This document shows positions 40,982 through 51,092 of a DNA stretch of 64,000 nucleotides, piece after piece. Each line of letters begins with the position of its first letter. Position 1 is the stretch's first letter. The translations under genes and the position numbers were made by a program. The DNA is taken from positions 186,001 through 250,000 of the forward strand of contig NZ_SJXM01000004.1 of assembly GCF_004336805.1 (NCBI RefSeq), read 5' to 3'. The stretch comes from Aeromicrobium sp. IC_218 (GTDB taxonomy: Bacteria; Actinomycetota; Actinomycetes; Propionibacteriales; Nocardioidaceae). The notes beneath the pieces were generated by a model. That model saw only the letters and a list, made by a program, of their open reading frames with translations, was not told where the DNA came from and made no database searches.

Positions 40982-43300
40982 ATGGCCTGGTACCTCTACC
41001 GACTCGGACGGTGGTCCTTCCGGCACCGCAAGACCGTGGTCGCCGCGTGGCTCGCGCTGCTCGTGCTGACCGGCGCCGGCGCCGCGACGCTGTCGGGCAA
41101 GACGTCCGACGAGTTCTCGCTGCCCGGCCTGGAGTCGACCGAGGCCTTCGAGCTGATCACCGACCGCACGCCGGACGCCGCGCCCGACGGCGCGACCGCG
41201 CGCATCGCGTTCCAGGCACCGGAGGGCCAGACCCTCACCGAGGGCCAGAACAAGCAGCTCGTCACCGACACGCTGGCCGCCGCGAAGACCGACAGCGTGG
41301 TGGCCACCTCCGACCCGTTCACCACGGGCACGGTCTCGGAGGACGGCACGGTCGCCTACGCGACGGTCACCTATGACAAGCCGTCGATCGAGCTCAAGGC
41401 CGCCGACCGTGACGCCCTCGAGGACGCCCCGCAGGCCGCCGAGGACGCGGGCCTGACCGTCCACATCGGCGGCGACGCGCTCCAGGAGATCCCGCACACC
41501 GGCGCCACCGAGGCCATGGGTGTCGTCATCGCGCTCGTCGTCCTGGTCATCACGTTCGGCTCGCTGCTCGTCGCGGGCATGCCGCTGCTCACCGCGCTCA
41601 TCGGCGTCGGCATCGGCATCGCCGGCATCACCACGCTGACCGGCTTCGTCGACCTCGGCTCGACCACCCCGATCCTGGCCACGATGCTCGGCCTGGCCGT
41701 CGGCATCGACTATGCGCTGTTCATCGTGTCGCGCTACCGCCACGAGATCCACGTCGGCCGCGACCCGGAGGAGGCGGCCGCCCGCTCGGTCGGCACCGCC
41801 GGCTCGGCGGTCATCTTCGCCGGCCTCACCGTCGTCATCGCTCTGGCCGGCCTGTCGGTCGTCAACATCTCCTTCCTGACCGAGATGGGCCTGGCCGCCG
41901 CGGCCACCGTCGCCGTCGCCGTGCTCATCGCGCTGACCTTGCTGCCGGCCATCTTCGGCTTCGCCAAGCGTCGCGTGCTGGGCGGCAAGATCCCGTTCCT
42001 CAAGGCGCCGGACCCCGAGGACCCGTCCGTCGGCCGCACCAACGGACGCCGCTGGGTCGACATGGTCACCAAGCACAAGGTGCCGGTCTTCGTCGTCGGC
42101 GTCGCGCTGGCCGCGATCGCCTCGGTGCCGGTCGCGTCCATGCAGCTGGCCCTGCCCGACGACGGCACCGCCGCCGAGGGCTCGGGCCCGCGCGAGGCGT
42201 ACGACCTCATCGCCGAGAACTTCGGCGCCGGCGTCAACGGCCCGCTGCTGGTCATCGTCGACACGAAGGGTGCCGACGACCCGCAGGCCGCGGTCGACGC
42301 GACCGTCGAGGCCGTGTCCGGCGTGGAGAAGGACGTCTCCGCGGTCGTCCCGCCGGTCGCCGACCCGCAGGACCAGGCCGCCGCCGACGCGTTCGCCCAG
42401 CAGCTCGACGCCACGCAGTACGCGACCGTCACGGTCATCCCCGAGAGCGGTCCGTCCGACGCCGACACCCAGGACCTCGTGCACGACCTGCGCGACGCGG
42501 TCTCGGGCGTCGAGTCCGACACCGGCGCCACGGTCTACGTCTCGGGCCAGACGGCCATCGGCGTCGACGTGGCCGAGGAGCTGGCCAACGCCTTCCCCAA
42601 GTACCTGCTGGTCGTCGTCGGCCTGGCGTTCGTCCTGCTGGCGCTGGTGTTCCGCTCGATCCTGGTGCCGCTCAAGGCCGTCGTGGGCTTCCTGCTGACC
42701 GTCGGCGTCGCGCTCGGCGCGACCGTCGCGGTGTTCCAGTGGGGCTGGTTCGCCGAGCTGGTGGGCGTCGACAAGGCCGGGCCGATCCTGTTCATGCTGC
42801 CGCTGCTGATGACCGGCATCCTGTTCGGCCTGGCGATGGACTACGAGGTCTTCCTCGTCTCGCGGATGCGCGAGGAGTACACGCACGGTCGCGACGCGGT
42901 GGGCTCGGTCGTCCACGGCTTCCAGCACGGCGCCCGCGTCGTGACGGCCGCGGCGGCGATCATGATCGGCGTCTTCGGGTCGTTCGCGCTGGGTGACGAC
43001 GTGATCATCAAGACGATCGGCTTCTCGCTCGCCGTGGGCATCCTGGCCGACGCGTTCCTGGTGCGGATGACGCTCGTCCCGGCGTTCATGGCCCTGCTCG
43101 GCGACCGCATGTGGTGGCTGCCGCGCTGGCTGGACAAGGCCATGCCGAACCTGGACGTCGAGGGCGAGTCGCTCGAGCGGCACACCGGCGTCCGCACCGG
43201 CGACCACGGTGGCGAGGTCGCCTCGGCCAAGCACGCCGGCGAGGGCGAGGCCACCCCGATCGGGGCCGGCGGCAAGCACGCCGACCCCGACGCCGGCTGA
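40982..43300 (+). CDS. MMPL/RND-family membrane exporter
   Basis: A 772-residue RND-type protein with about 12 helices, made of two repeats. Each has one helix, an extracytoplasmic domain and five further helices. Typical segments are MLGLAVGIDYALFIVSRYRH (first repeat) and GILFGLAMDYEVFLVSRMRE (second repeat), with the paired Asp-Tyr of the proton relay in both. MMPL proteins export lipids, siderophores or drugs using the proton gradient. The C-terminus carries a hydrophilic tail rich in His, Gly and Asp. ATG 40982 has AGGAG upstream, 29 bases after the TetR stop. The substrate is unknown. Confidence 0.9.
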   Translation: MAWYLYRLGRWSFRHRKTVVAAWLALLVLTGAGAATLSGKTSDEFSLPGLESTEAFELITDRTPDAAPDGATARIAFQAPEGQTLTEGQNKQLVTDTLAAAKTDSVVATSDPFTTGTVSEDGTVAYATVTYDKPSIELKAADRDALEDAPQAAEDAGLTVHIGGDALQEIPHTGATEAMGVVIALVVLVITFGSLLVAGMPLLTALIGVGIGIAGITTLTGFVDLGSTTPILATMLGLAVGIDYALFIVSRYRHEIHVGRDPEEAAARSVGTAGSAVIFAGLTVVIALAGLSVVNISFLTEMGLAAAATVAVAVLIALTLLPAIFGFAKRRVLGGKIPFLKAPDPEDPSVGRTNGRRWVDMVTKHKVPVFVVGVALAAIASVPVASMQLALPDDGTAAEGSGPREAYDLIAENFGAGVNGPLLVIVDTKGADDPQAAVDATVEAVSGVEKDVSAVVPPVADPQDQAAADAFAQQLDATQYATVTVIPESGPSDADTQDLVHDLRDAVSGVESDTGATVYVSGQTAIGVDVAEELANAFPKYLLVVVGLAFVLLALVFRSILVPLKAVVGFLLTVGVALGATVAVFQWGWFAELVGVDKAGPILFMLPLLMTGILFGLAMDYEVFLVSRMREEYTHGRDAVGSVVHGFQHGARVVTAAAAIMIGVFGSFALGDDVIIKTIGFSLAVGILADAFLVRMTLVPAFMALLGDRMWWLPRWLDKAMPNLDVEGESLERHTGVRTGDHGGEVASAKHAGEGEATPIGAGGKHADPDAG

Positions 43301-43316
43301 CCCGTCCGACGTCCGT

Positions 43317-43356
43317 CACGACGCCCGCACCTCGAGGTGGAGGTGCGCGCGTCGTG
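43317..43356. terminator. hairpin after the MMPL gene
   Basis: CACGACGC and CGCACCTC (43317-43333, with one unpaired base between them) pair with GAGGTGCG and GCGTCGTG (ending at 43356) around a 6-base loop. It separates the exporter from the following MFS gene. Confidence 0.7.
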
Positions 43357-43377
43357 CTGGGGGCATAGAACCGAGCC

Positions 43378-44841
43378 ATGACCTCGCAGGCCGACAACCG
43401 CAAGAGCGCCGAGCTCGGGCGCATCACGACCGACGTCCCCGCCCGCATGGACCGGCTCCCGTGGGCACGCTGGCACTGGCTGATCATCATCGGCCTGGGG
43501 ACGGTGTGGATCCTCGACGGGCTCGAGGTGACCATCGTCGGCAACCTGTCGAGCGTGCTGAAGTCCGACGACGGGCTCGGGCTGTCCAGCGCCGACATCG
43601 GCCTGGCCGGCGCGGTCTACGTGACCGGCTCGTGCCTGGGCGCGCTGTTCTTCGGCCAGCTCACCGACCGGTTCGGCCGCAAGAAGCTGTTCATCGTGAC
43701 GCTGGTGGTCTACCTGGTCGGCACGGTGCTCACCGCCTTCTCGATGAACCTGGCCTGGTACCTGGCCTGCCGGTTCCTCACCGGCGCGGGCATCGGCGGC
43801 GAGTACGCAGCGATCAACTCGGCCATCGACGAGCTGATCCCGGCCCGCTACCGCGGTCGCATCGACATCACGATCAACGGCTCGTACTGGCTCGGGGCCG
43901 CCGGCGGCGCGCTGCTGACCATCCCGCTGACCGACCCGAACGTCATCGACGCCGGGCTCGGCTGGCGCCTCACGTTCGCGCTCGGCGCCTTCCTCGGCCT
44001 GGCCGTGCTGTGGGTGCGCCGCAACGTGCCCGAGAGCCCGCGCTGGCTGTTCATCCACGGCCGCGAGGACGAGGCCGAGCGCATCGTGCGCGACATCGAG
44101 GACACGATCGAGCGCGAGGACCACCTGACGCTCGACCCGGTCGACGAGACCCTCACGATCCGCCAGCGCCGCACCATCAGCGTCGCCGAGATCGCACGCA
44201 CCGTCTTCACGCTCTACCCGAAGCGCACCGTGCTGTGCCTGTCGCTGTTCGCCGGACAGGCGTTCCTCTACAACGCGTTCTTCTTCACCTATGCCGACAC
44301 CCTCTCGACGTTCCTGGACGTGAAGCAGACCGGCTACTACGTGGCCGCGTTCGCGCTCAGCAACTTCGTCGGCGCGCTGGCGCTCGGCCCGCTGTTCGAC
44401 AAGGTCGGGCGCATCCCGATGATCTCGGGCACCTACATCGCGTCCGGCCTGCTGCTCGCGGTGGCCGGATTCGTGCTCGGCGACCTCACCGCGGTGACGC
44501 TGACGATCTTCGGCATGGTCATCTTCTTCATCGCCTCGGCGGGCGCGAGCTCGGCGTACCTGACCGCCAGCGAGGTCTTCCCGATGGAGACGCGCGCCCT
44601 GTGCATCGCGTTCTTCTACGCCGTCGGCACGGCGCTCGGCGGCATCGCCGGCCCGCTGCTGTTCGGCCGGCTCATCGACGCGGCCAGCGAGAGCGGCGAC
44701 ATCACCGGCATCGCGCCGGGCTACTTCATCGGTGCGGCCCTCATGGTCGCGGCCGGCGTCGTGGCGATCTTCCTGGGCGTCCGCGCCGAGGGGCAGTCGC
44801 TGGAGAACATCGCCAAGCCGCTGACCGCCGAGGACGCCTGA
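43378..44841 (+). CDS. MFS transporter, sugar/metabolite:H+ symporter type
   Basis: A 487-residue major facilitator with 12 helices. It has the loop 2-3 signature GQLTDRFGRKKLFIV, the N-half signature CRFLTGAGIGGEYAAINSAI and PESPRWLF at the middle loop, all marks of the sugar porter and aromatic-acid symporter branch. A long charged central loop (GREDEAERIVRDIEDTIERE) is predicted to be coiled. No catabolic genes adjoin it, so the substrate is open. It stands as a single gene, with its own gap upstream. Confidence 0.87.
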   Translation: MTSQADNRKSAELGRITTDVPARMDRLPWARWHWLIIIGLGTVWILDGLEVTIVGNLSSVLKSDDGLGLSSADIGLAGAVYVTGSCLGALFFGQLTDRFGRKKLFIVTLVVYLVGTVLTAFSMNLAWYLACRFLTGAGIGGEYAAINSAIDELIPARYRGRIDITINGSYWLGAAGGALLTIPLTDPNVIDAGLGWRLTFALGAFLGLAVLWVRRNVPESPRWLFIHGREDEAERIVRDIEDTIEREDHLTLDPVDETLTIRQRRTISVAEIARTVFTLYPKRTVLCLSLFAGQAFLYNAFFFTYADTLSTFLDVKQTGYYVAAFALSNFVGALALGPLFDKVGRIPMISGTYIASGLLLAVAGFVLGDLTAVTLTIFGMVIFFIASAGASSAYLTASEVFPMETRALCIAFFYAVGTALGGIAGPLLFGRLIDAASESGDITGIAPGYFIGAALMVAAGVVAIFLGVRAEGQSLENIAKPLTAEDA

Positions 44842-44908
44842 CCGCGTCCCTCACCCGAGCCCCGCGCTGCCGCGACGTGTGACGCCCTCGACGTCGGTGG
44901 GCGCGCGC

Positions 44909-44941
44909 CCCCGTCCGAAGCGACACACTTCGCGGCGGAGC
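44909..44941 (-). repeat. dispersed repeat, copy 2 (GCTCCGCCGCGAAGTGTGTCG)
   Basis: The reverse complement of the repeat at 22305-22337, identical except for three middle bases (CTT in place of AGT). In this copy CGAAG and CTTCG can form a small hairpin. It lies after the MFS gene. Confidence 0.7.
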
Positions 44942-44955
44942 CGGGCCGGGGTGAC

Positions 44956-45459
44956 CTAGGAGTCGTGGCCGCCCTGGAGCCAGGCGCGCTGCATGGCGAC
45001 GTTGAGGGCGGCGACGACGGACGCGACCTGCTCGGCCACGAAGCCGTTGAGCCGGTCGCGCAGCGAATCGACCGGCTGCGGGTGGACGTCGCGCACGTCG
45101 ATCGGCAGCGAGCGGTCGGTGCCCTCGCGCAGGAGCAGCAGGTCGCTCACGTCCGCGCCGCCGAGCGCCGGCCACACCGTCACCCAGACCTCGGCGTGGG
45201 CGGGCCGGGACGAGCGGGAGCGCGCGAGCACGTGGGTGGTGATGGCGCCCGCGGCCGGACGCCGGTAGCCGGGCGGCGGCGAGAGCCGGGGCGCACGGTC
45301 GGTCGCGACCTCGATGTCGAACTCGTGGGCCAGCCGGCGGCCGATCTGCGCGACGGCGGTGTCGGTCACGAGGGCCTGCAGGCGCTCGGCCGCGGCGTCG
45401 AGCTGCTCGTAGGTCAGCCCACCGCGTCCGGCCAGCAGTGCGTCGAAGCCGTCGGTCAC
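44956..45459 (-). CDS. hypothetical protein divergent from the ArsR operon
   Basis: A protein of about 167 residues with no signal peptide or membrane helix. It starts TDGFDALLAGRGGLTYEQLD, continues with a helix (AAAERLQALVTDTAVAQIGRR) and a mixed region SLPIDVRDVHPQPVDSLRDR, and ends with a helix (FVAEQVASVVAALNVAMQRA). I do not recognise it. GTG 45459 is chosen as start because a longer frame would run through the operator at 45488-45503. Its promoter must overlap the ArsR operator region, so it may be co-regulated. Confidence 0.5.
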   Translation of the reverse strand: MTDGFDALLAGRGGLTYEQLDAAAERLQALVTDTAVAQIGRRLAHEFDIEVATDRAPRLSPPPGYRRPAAGAITTHVLARSRSSRPAHAEVWVTVWPALGGADVSDLLLLREGTDRSLPIDVRDVHPQPVDSLRDRLNGFVAEQVASVVAALNVAMQRAWLQGGHDS

Positions 45460-45487
45460 GTGGTCAGTAGGCCATGCCGGACGTTCT

Positions 45488-45503
45488 TCAACCAACTGGT
45501 TGA
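45488..45503. promoter_or_regulatory. ArsR-type operator, distal copy
   Basis: TCAACCAACTGGTTGA is a palindrome with 7-base arms. It is repeated at 45534-45549 and lies 54 bases before the ArsR start and 29 bases before the divergent start. Confidence 0.72.
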
Positions 45504-45533
45504 CGACCGGGGATGACGGGCGTACGGTCGTTG

Positions 45534-45549
45534 TCAACCAATCAGTTGA
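45534..45549. promoter_or_regulatory. ArsR-type operator, proximal copy
   Basis: TCAACCAATCAGTTGA is the second copy, 46 bases after the first and eight bases before the ArsR start, where bound protein would cover the ribosome-binding region. Confidence 0.72.
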
Positions 45550-45557
45550 GGAACGAC

Positions 45558-45920
45558 ATGACGGACCAGCTCTCCCAGGTGTTCGCGGCCCTCGCGGACC
45601 CCACCCGCCGCGACATGGTCGCCCGGCTCGCCGACGGCGACGCCACGGTCGGCCGGCTCGCGGAGCCGTACGACGTCAGCGTCCAGGCGGTCTCCAAGCA
45701 CCTCAAGGTGCTGGAGGACGCGGGCCTGGTGTCGCGCGGCCGGAAGGCGCAGACCCGTCCGGTCCACCTCGAGGCGGAGGTGCTCGACCTCATGACCGCA
45801 TGGATCGAGCGGTACCGGCGCCGGGCCGAGGAGCGCTTCGCGCGCCTCGACGCGGTGCTCGCCGAGATGGACGCCCCCGAGCAGCAGGAGACCCCGCAGA
45901 AGAAGAAGGACGCATCATGA
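45558..45920 (+). CDS. ArsR-family regulator
   Basis: A 120-residue winged-helix protein: VFAALADPTRRDMVARLADG and YDVSVQAVSKHLKVLEDAGL are the ArsR recognition region. There is no cysteine, so it is not a metal sensor of the classical kind. It belongs to the subgroup that sits before SRPBCC (AHSA1) genes, as it does here, and probably represses its own operon through the doubled palindrome upstream. Start ATG 45558 is chosen over an upstream GTG because GAGGA precedes it and the operator stays outside the coding region. The C-terminus is a charged helix ending in KKKDAS. Confidence 0.87.
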   Translation: MTDQLSQVFAALADPTRRDMVARLADGDATVGRLAEPYDVSVQAVSKHLKVLEDAGLVSRGRKAQTRPVHLEAEVLDLMTAWIERYRRRAEERFARLDAVLAEMDAPEQQETPQKKKDAS

Positions 45921-46405
45921 CCACCACCCGCACCCAGGCGACGATCGAGGCCGACCCGACGCTGCCGATCATCCGCATCACGCGCGACTTCGACGCCACG
46001 CCGGCCCAGCTGGTCCGCGCGCACACCGATCCCGAGCTGTACGCCCGCTGGGTCGGGCCGCACGGCATCGAGACCCGCATCGACCACTGGGACGCCCGCA
46101 CCGGCGGCAGCTGGCGCTTCGTCAACGTCCACGACGGTCAGGAGTTCGGCTTCCACGGCTGCTTCCACGAGGTCCGCGAGGACCGGCTCGTGCAGACGTT
46201 CACCTTCGAGGGCATGCCCGACGAGGTGTCGCTGGAGACGATGACGTTCGAGGACCTCGGCGACGGGCGCACTCGCCTGCGCACCCAGTCGCTCTGCGAC
46301 AGCATGGAGGGCCGCGACGCCTGGCTGCGCAGCGGCATGGAGGGCGGCGTCAACGACGGCTACGCCAAGCTGGACGACCTCCTGGCCGCCGGGCAGGTGT
46401 CGTGA
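45917..46405 (+). CDS. SRPBCC (AHSA1-like) ligand-binding protein
   Basis: A 162-residue START-like protein: IIRITRDFDATPAQLVRAHT, LYARWVGPHGIETRIDHWD and GGSWRFVNVHDGQEFGFHG are the AHSA1 pattern. These proteins bind hydrophobic ligands in a large cavity, often as partners of an ArsR regulator. ATGA overlap with arsR and GTGA overlap with the next gene make a tight operon. Confidence 0.85.
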   Translation: MTTTRTQATIEADPTLPIIRITRDFDATPAQLVRAHTDPELYARWVGPHGIETRIDHWDARTGGSWRFVNVHDGQEFGFHGCFHEVREDRLVQTFTFEGMPDEVSLETMTFEDLGDGRTRLRTQSLCDSMEGRDAWLRSGMEGGVNDGYAKLDDLLAAGQVS

Positions 46406-46965
46406 CGACGCCGGCGACCTGGCACCGGCGGGTCGCGGACTCGTTCGGCGACCGCGTGCGGGGCGTCCGCGACTGGGACGTCCCGGCCCCGGTCGACGGC
46501 TGGGTGGCGCGCGACGTCGTCGACCACCTGGTCACGTGGCTGCCCGGCTTCCTGTCCGCCGGCGGGGTCGAGCTCGAGCCCGTCCCGCCGGTGGCGGACG
46601 ACCCGGTCGCCGCGTGGGCCGCGCACGAGCAGCACGTCCAGGCGCTGCTGGAGTCGCCGCGCGCGGAGCAGGACTTCACCCACCCGCACGCCGGCACGCG
46701 ACCGCTCGGCCGGGTCGTCGAGGACTTCTACGTCGCCGACGTCTTCATGCACACCTGGGACCTCGCCCGTGCGACCGGCCAGGCCGACCTGCTCGACCCC
46801 GGCTACTGCGCGGCGCTCCTGCGCGGCATGCAGCCGATCGAGGACGTGCTGCGCTCGTCGGGGCAGTACGGCCCGGCCGTGCCGGTGCCCGAGGACGCGC
46901 CGGTCCAGGACCGGCTGCTCGGGTTCATCGGCCGCGACCCCGCCTGGCGTCGCCCCGCCCGATGA
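46402..46965 (+). CDS. TIGR03086-like (mycothiol-dependent DinB-fold) protein
   Basis: A 187-residue protein of the DinB/maleylpyruvate-isomerase type. The likely metal ligands are His in VVDHLVTWLPG (about residue 42) and HTWDLARATG (about residue 116), with a hydrophobic core between them. In actinobacteria this fold binds a metal and often uses mycothiol as cofactor. The ArsR, SRPBCC, DinB-fold order is common in the phylum, but its pathway is not known. GTG 46402 overlaps the previous stop. Confidence 0.75.
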   Translation: MTTPATWHRRVADSFGDRVRGVRDWDVPAPVDGWVARDVVDHLVTWLPGFLSAGGVELEPVPPVADDPVAAWAAHEQHVQALLESPRAEQDFTHPHAGTRPLGRVVEDFYVADVFMHTWDLARATGQADLLDPGYCAALLRGMQPIEDVLRSSGQYGPAVPVPEDAPVQDRLLGFIGRDPAWRRPAR

Positions 46966-46981
46966 GCCGTCATCCCGCTCC

Positions 46982-47056
46982 CTGAGCCTGTCGAAGGCGG
47001 CTTCGACAGGCTCAGCCAGCGGGGACGGCTTCGACAGGCTCAGCCAGCGGGGACGG
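46982..47056. repeat. CTGAGCCTGTCGAAG hairpin and a 28-base direct repeat
   Basis: CTGAGCCTGTCGAAG (46982-46996) and CTTCGACAGGCTCAG (47001-47015) form a perfect 15-bp stem with loop GCGG. From 47001 the 28-base unit beginning CTTCGACAGGCTCAGCCAGC occurs twice in tandem (47001-47028 and 47029-47056). It lies between convergent genes and can serve as terminator for both. Confidence 0.8.
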
Positions 47057-47070
47057 GCTCGGTGTCGGGT

Positions 47071-47871
47071 TCAGCCGGCGGCGCCGGGACGGACCGTGAG
47101 CGCCTGGGTCGACGTGCCGAGCGGGCCGGCCTCGTCGTGCAGGACGCTCGTGGTCGCGCCGAGCCCGCCGGCACCGAACGACACCCGGGTGTCCAGGCCC
47201 AGCCAGGCACCGGTGGGCGGCCGCAGCAGGTGCGCGGTGAGGTCGACGTTGGGGAACGCGACCTCGCGTGGGTCCTGGCGCACGGTCATGCCGTTGGCGA
47301 TGTCGAGCAGCCCGGCGAGCCGGGCGGTGTCGCTCGCCGGCTCGCCGGCCAGCAGCGGCACGTCCGTGCGCACCCAGACCTGGGCGCGTCCGGGCTCGTG
47401 CTGGCGGCGGCGCACCTGCGCCGACGCGATGAAACCGCCCGGCCACACGGCCGACGCGTCCCATGGCTCGAGCGCCTCGGGCGGGTCGATCGGCTCGAGC
47501 GCCGTGCCCGCGACGGCCTGGCTGTCGGTCGGCTGCAGCAGCCAGGCCCGCAGCCGGACGGCGTCGCGGCCCTGCTGGGCGAGGGTCGCCTCGACCAGCT
47601 CGATCGTCCGACCGGGCCGGACGACCTCCACGCGAGCGTCCATCTCGGCGATCGGCATCGTGCCGAGGATGTCGAACGACAGCCGCGCGACGACGAGCCC
47701 GTCGTCGCGACGGCGGTCGCGGTCCTGCTCGACCAGGTGGGTCAGCAGGCCCAGCGCCGGGGCGACGTGCTGCTCGCTCGTGCTCCAGGCGCCGCCGGTG
47801 TGCTCGGTGGCGCGGAACGTCCGCTCGTCCAGGCGCTCGAAGTACGCCCCGGAGCGCGTGGTCAGCTCCAC
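47071..47871 (-). CDS. acyl-CoA thioesterase-like double hot-dog protein
   Basis: A 266-residue protein of the TesB-like thioesterase family common in actinobacteria. N-terminal half: GAYFERLDERTFRATEHTGG, then HVAPALGLLTHLVEQ and VVARLSFDILGTMPI. C-terminal half: WVRTDVPLLAGEPASDTARL and NVDLTAHLLRPPTGAWLGLD. Such proteins hydrolyse acyl-CoA to free acid; the exact substrate is unknown. GTG 47871 lies 10 bases inside the lipoprotein gene upstream, so the two are coupled. Confidence 0.8.
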   Translation of the reverse strand: MELTTRSGAYFERLDERTFRATEHTGGAWSTSEQHVAPALGLLTHLVEQDRDRRRDDGLVVARLSFDILGTMPIAEMDARVEVVRPGRTIELVEATLAQQGRDAVRLRAWLLQPTDSQAVAGTALEPIDPPEALEPWDASAVWPGGFIASAQVRRRQHEPGRAQVWVRTDVPLLAGEPASDTARLAGLLDIANGMTVRQDPREVAFPNVDLTAHLLRPPTGAWLGLDTRVSFGAGGLGATTSVLHDEAGPLGTSTQALTVRPGAAG

Positions 47872-48470
47872 GTCCAGGTGGTCATGACGCTCTCGGCGAG
47901 CTCGGCCTGGGCGTCCGGCGTGGTCGACGCCGGGAACGAGAAGGTGACGACCCAGCCCTTGTCGTCCTTGGCCAGGAAGTACTGGCGCGTGCGGTAGGTG
48001 ACGGCGTTCTGCGAGGCCTCGGCCGAGATGACGCCGGCCTCCTCGCCCGCGACGGTGAAGCGGTCCTGCTCCTGCACGTCCTTGAAGCCCATCGTCTCCA
48101 GCTGCTTGACGGTGGCCGGGACGACCTCGTCGACCGAGCGGCTCTGGAACGCCGGCTCGGGCAGGACGTTGACGTTGGTGGTGAAGCCGTCCTGCGCCTC
48201 GGTGGCGGCGTAGGCGATCTCCGGGTCGTAGCCGGGGATCTGGTCGGTCACGTCGCGCCAGCCCTCGGGCGCGGTGAACGAGAACGCGTCGGTCTCGGCC
48301 TTCTCACCGGTCGCCGGGTCGACGGCCGGTGCGGACGGCGACGCCGACGACGAGCTCTCCGATCCCTTCCCGGACCCCTCGTCGCCGCCGTCGTCGGAGC
48401 TGCAGGCGCCCAGGACGGCGAGGGCGGCGATCGAGACGAGGGCGGTGCGGGTACGGGTCAGGGGAGTCAT
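47862..48470 (-). CDS. predicted lipoprotein (LpqN-like)
   Basis: A 202-residue protein with a lipoprotein signal [19 protein letters not shown] and lipobox LGACSS, so Cys21 or so is lipidated. After a Ser/Gly-rich linker the domain begins with [18 protein letters not shown] and ends ESVMTTWTW, with strands in between; this is the pattern of LpqN/LpqT-type proteins. Its role is unknown. Coupling with the thioesterase gene (10-base overlap) suggests a lipid-related job at the envelope, which is inference. Confidence 0.72.
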   Translation of the reverse strand: MTPLTRTRTALVSIAALAVLGACSSDDGGDEGSGKGSESSSSASPSAPAVDPATGEKAETDAFSFTAPEGWRDVTDQIPGYDPEIAYAATEAQDGFTTNVNVLPEPAFQSRSVDEVVPATVKQLETMGFKDVQEQDRFTVAGEEAGVISAEASQNAVTYRTRQYFLAKDDKGWVVTFSFPASTTPDAQAELAESVMTTWTWS

Positions 48471-48546
48471 GCCAGCACCGTATTGGTCCGCGCACGGGCC
48501 CGCCCGACGAGGTGCGGAACCCGGGAATGATCCGGACGTGGAGCAA

Positions 48547-48567
48547 GTTGATACATTCAGACTCAAG
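48547..48567. promoter_or_regulatory. HAIR-like HspR operator upstream of dnaK
   Basis: GTTGATA-N7-ACTCAAG at 48547-48567 matches the HAIR consensus CTTGAGT-N7-ACTCAAG: the right arm is perfect and the left arm keeps TTGA. It lies 67 bases before dnaK, and the HspR gene is the last of the operon, so this gives a feedback loop. Confidence 0.7.
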
Positions 48568-48634
48568 TCAGTTGACGAGCATCTCGGCAACGACACACAG
48601 ACCTAGCACCACCCGATCCGCAGGAGGAAACACC

Positions 48635-50478
<1,844 letters not shown>

Positions 50479-50482
<4 letters not shown>

Positions 50483-51078
50483 CGGACCCGGCCGACCAGG
50501 TCCCGATGGGGGAGGAGCCCGCGGTGGACGCCGCCGCGGACTCCGCCCCCCAGGGGACGGACGAGAACCCGGCTGGTGAGCAGGTCGACGAGACCGCCGA
50601 CCTGCGCCGCCAGCTCGACGAGCGCACGGCCGACCTGCAGCGCCTGCAGGCCGAGTACGTGAACTACAAGCGCCGCGTCGACCGCGACCGCGAGCTCGTG
50701 CGGGCCCAGGGCGCCGAGAAGGTGCTCGGCTCGCTGCTCACGGTCATGGACGACATCGGCCGGGCCGGCGAGCACGGCGAGCTGACCGGCGGCTTCAAGG
50801 CCGTCGCCGACTCGCTGCAGCAGGCGCTCAAGGCTCACGGCCTGGAGTCGTTCGGGCAGGAGGGCGACGTGTTCGACCCGAACCTGCACGAGGCGGTCTT
50901 CCACGCCGGCGAGTCGGCCGAGGTCAGCACCACCACGGTGCACTCGGTCATGCGCACGGGCTACAAGGTCGGCGAGCGCGTGCTGCGCCCGGCGACCGTG
51001 GGAGTGGTCGAGCCCGCCGCCGGTGGGAACGAGAACGAGGAGAGCGCGGCGCCCGCGGACGCCGCCGACGAGAGCTGA
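50479..51078 (+). CDS. grpE: nucleotide exchange factor GrpE
   Basis: A 199-residue GrpE. The long helix [20 protein letters not shown] is followed by [20 protein letters not shown], then the beta domain [17 protein letters not shown] and [23 protein letters not shown] 50479 overlaps the dnaK stop (GTGA); the first 30 residues are acidic and disordered. It releases ADP from DnaK. Confidence 0.95.
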
Positions 51079-51092
51079 GGAGGTGACGCGCG

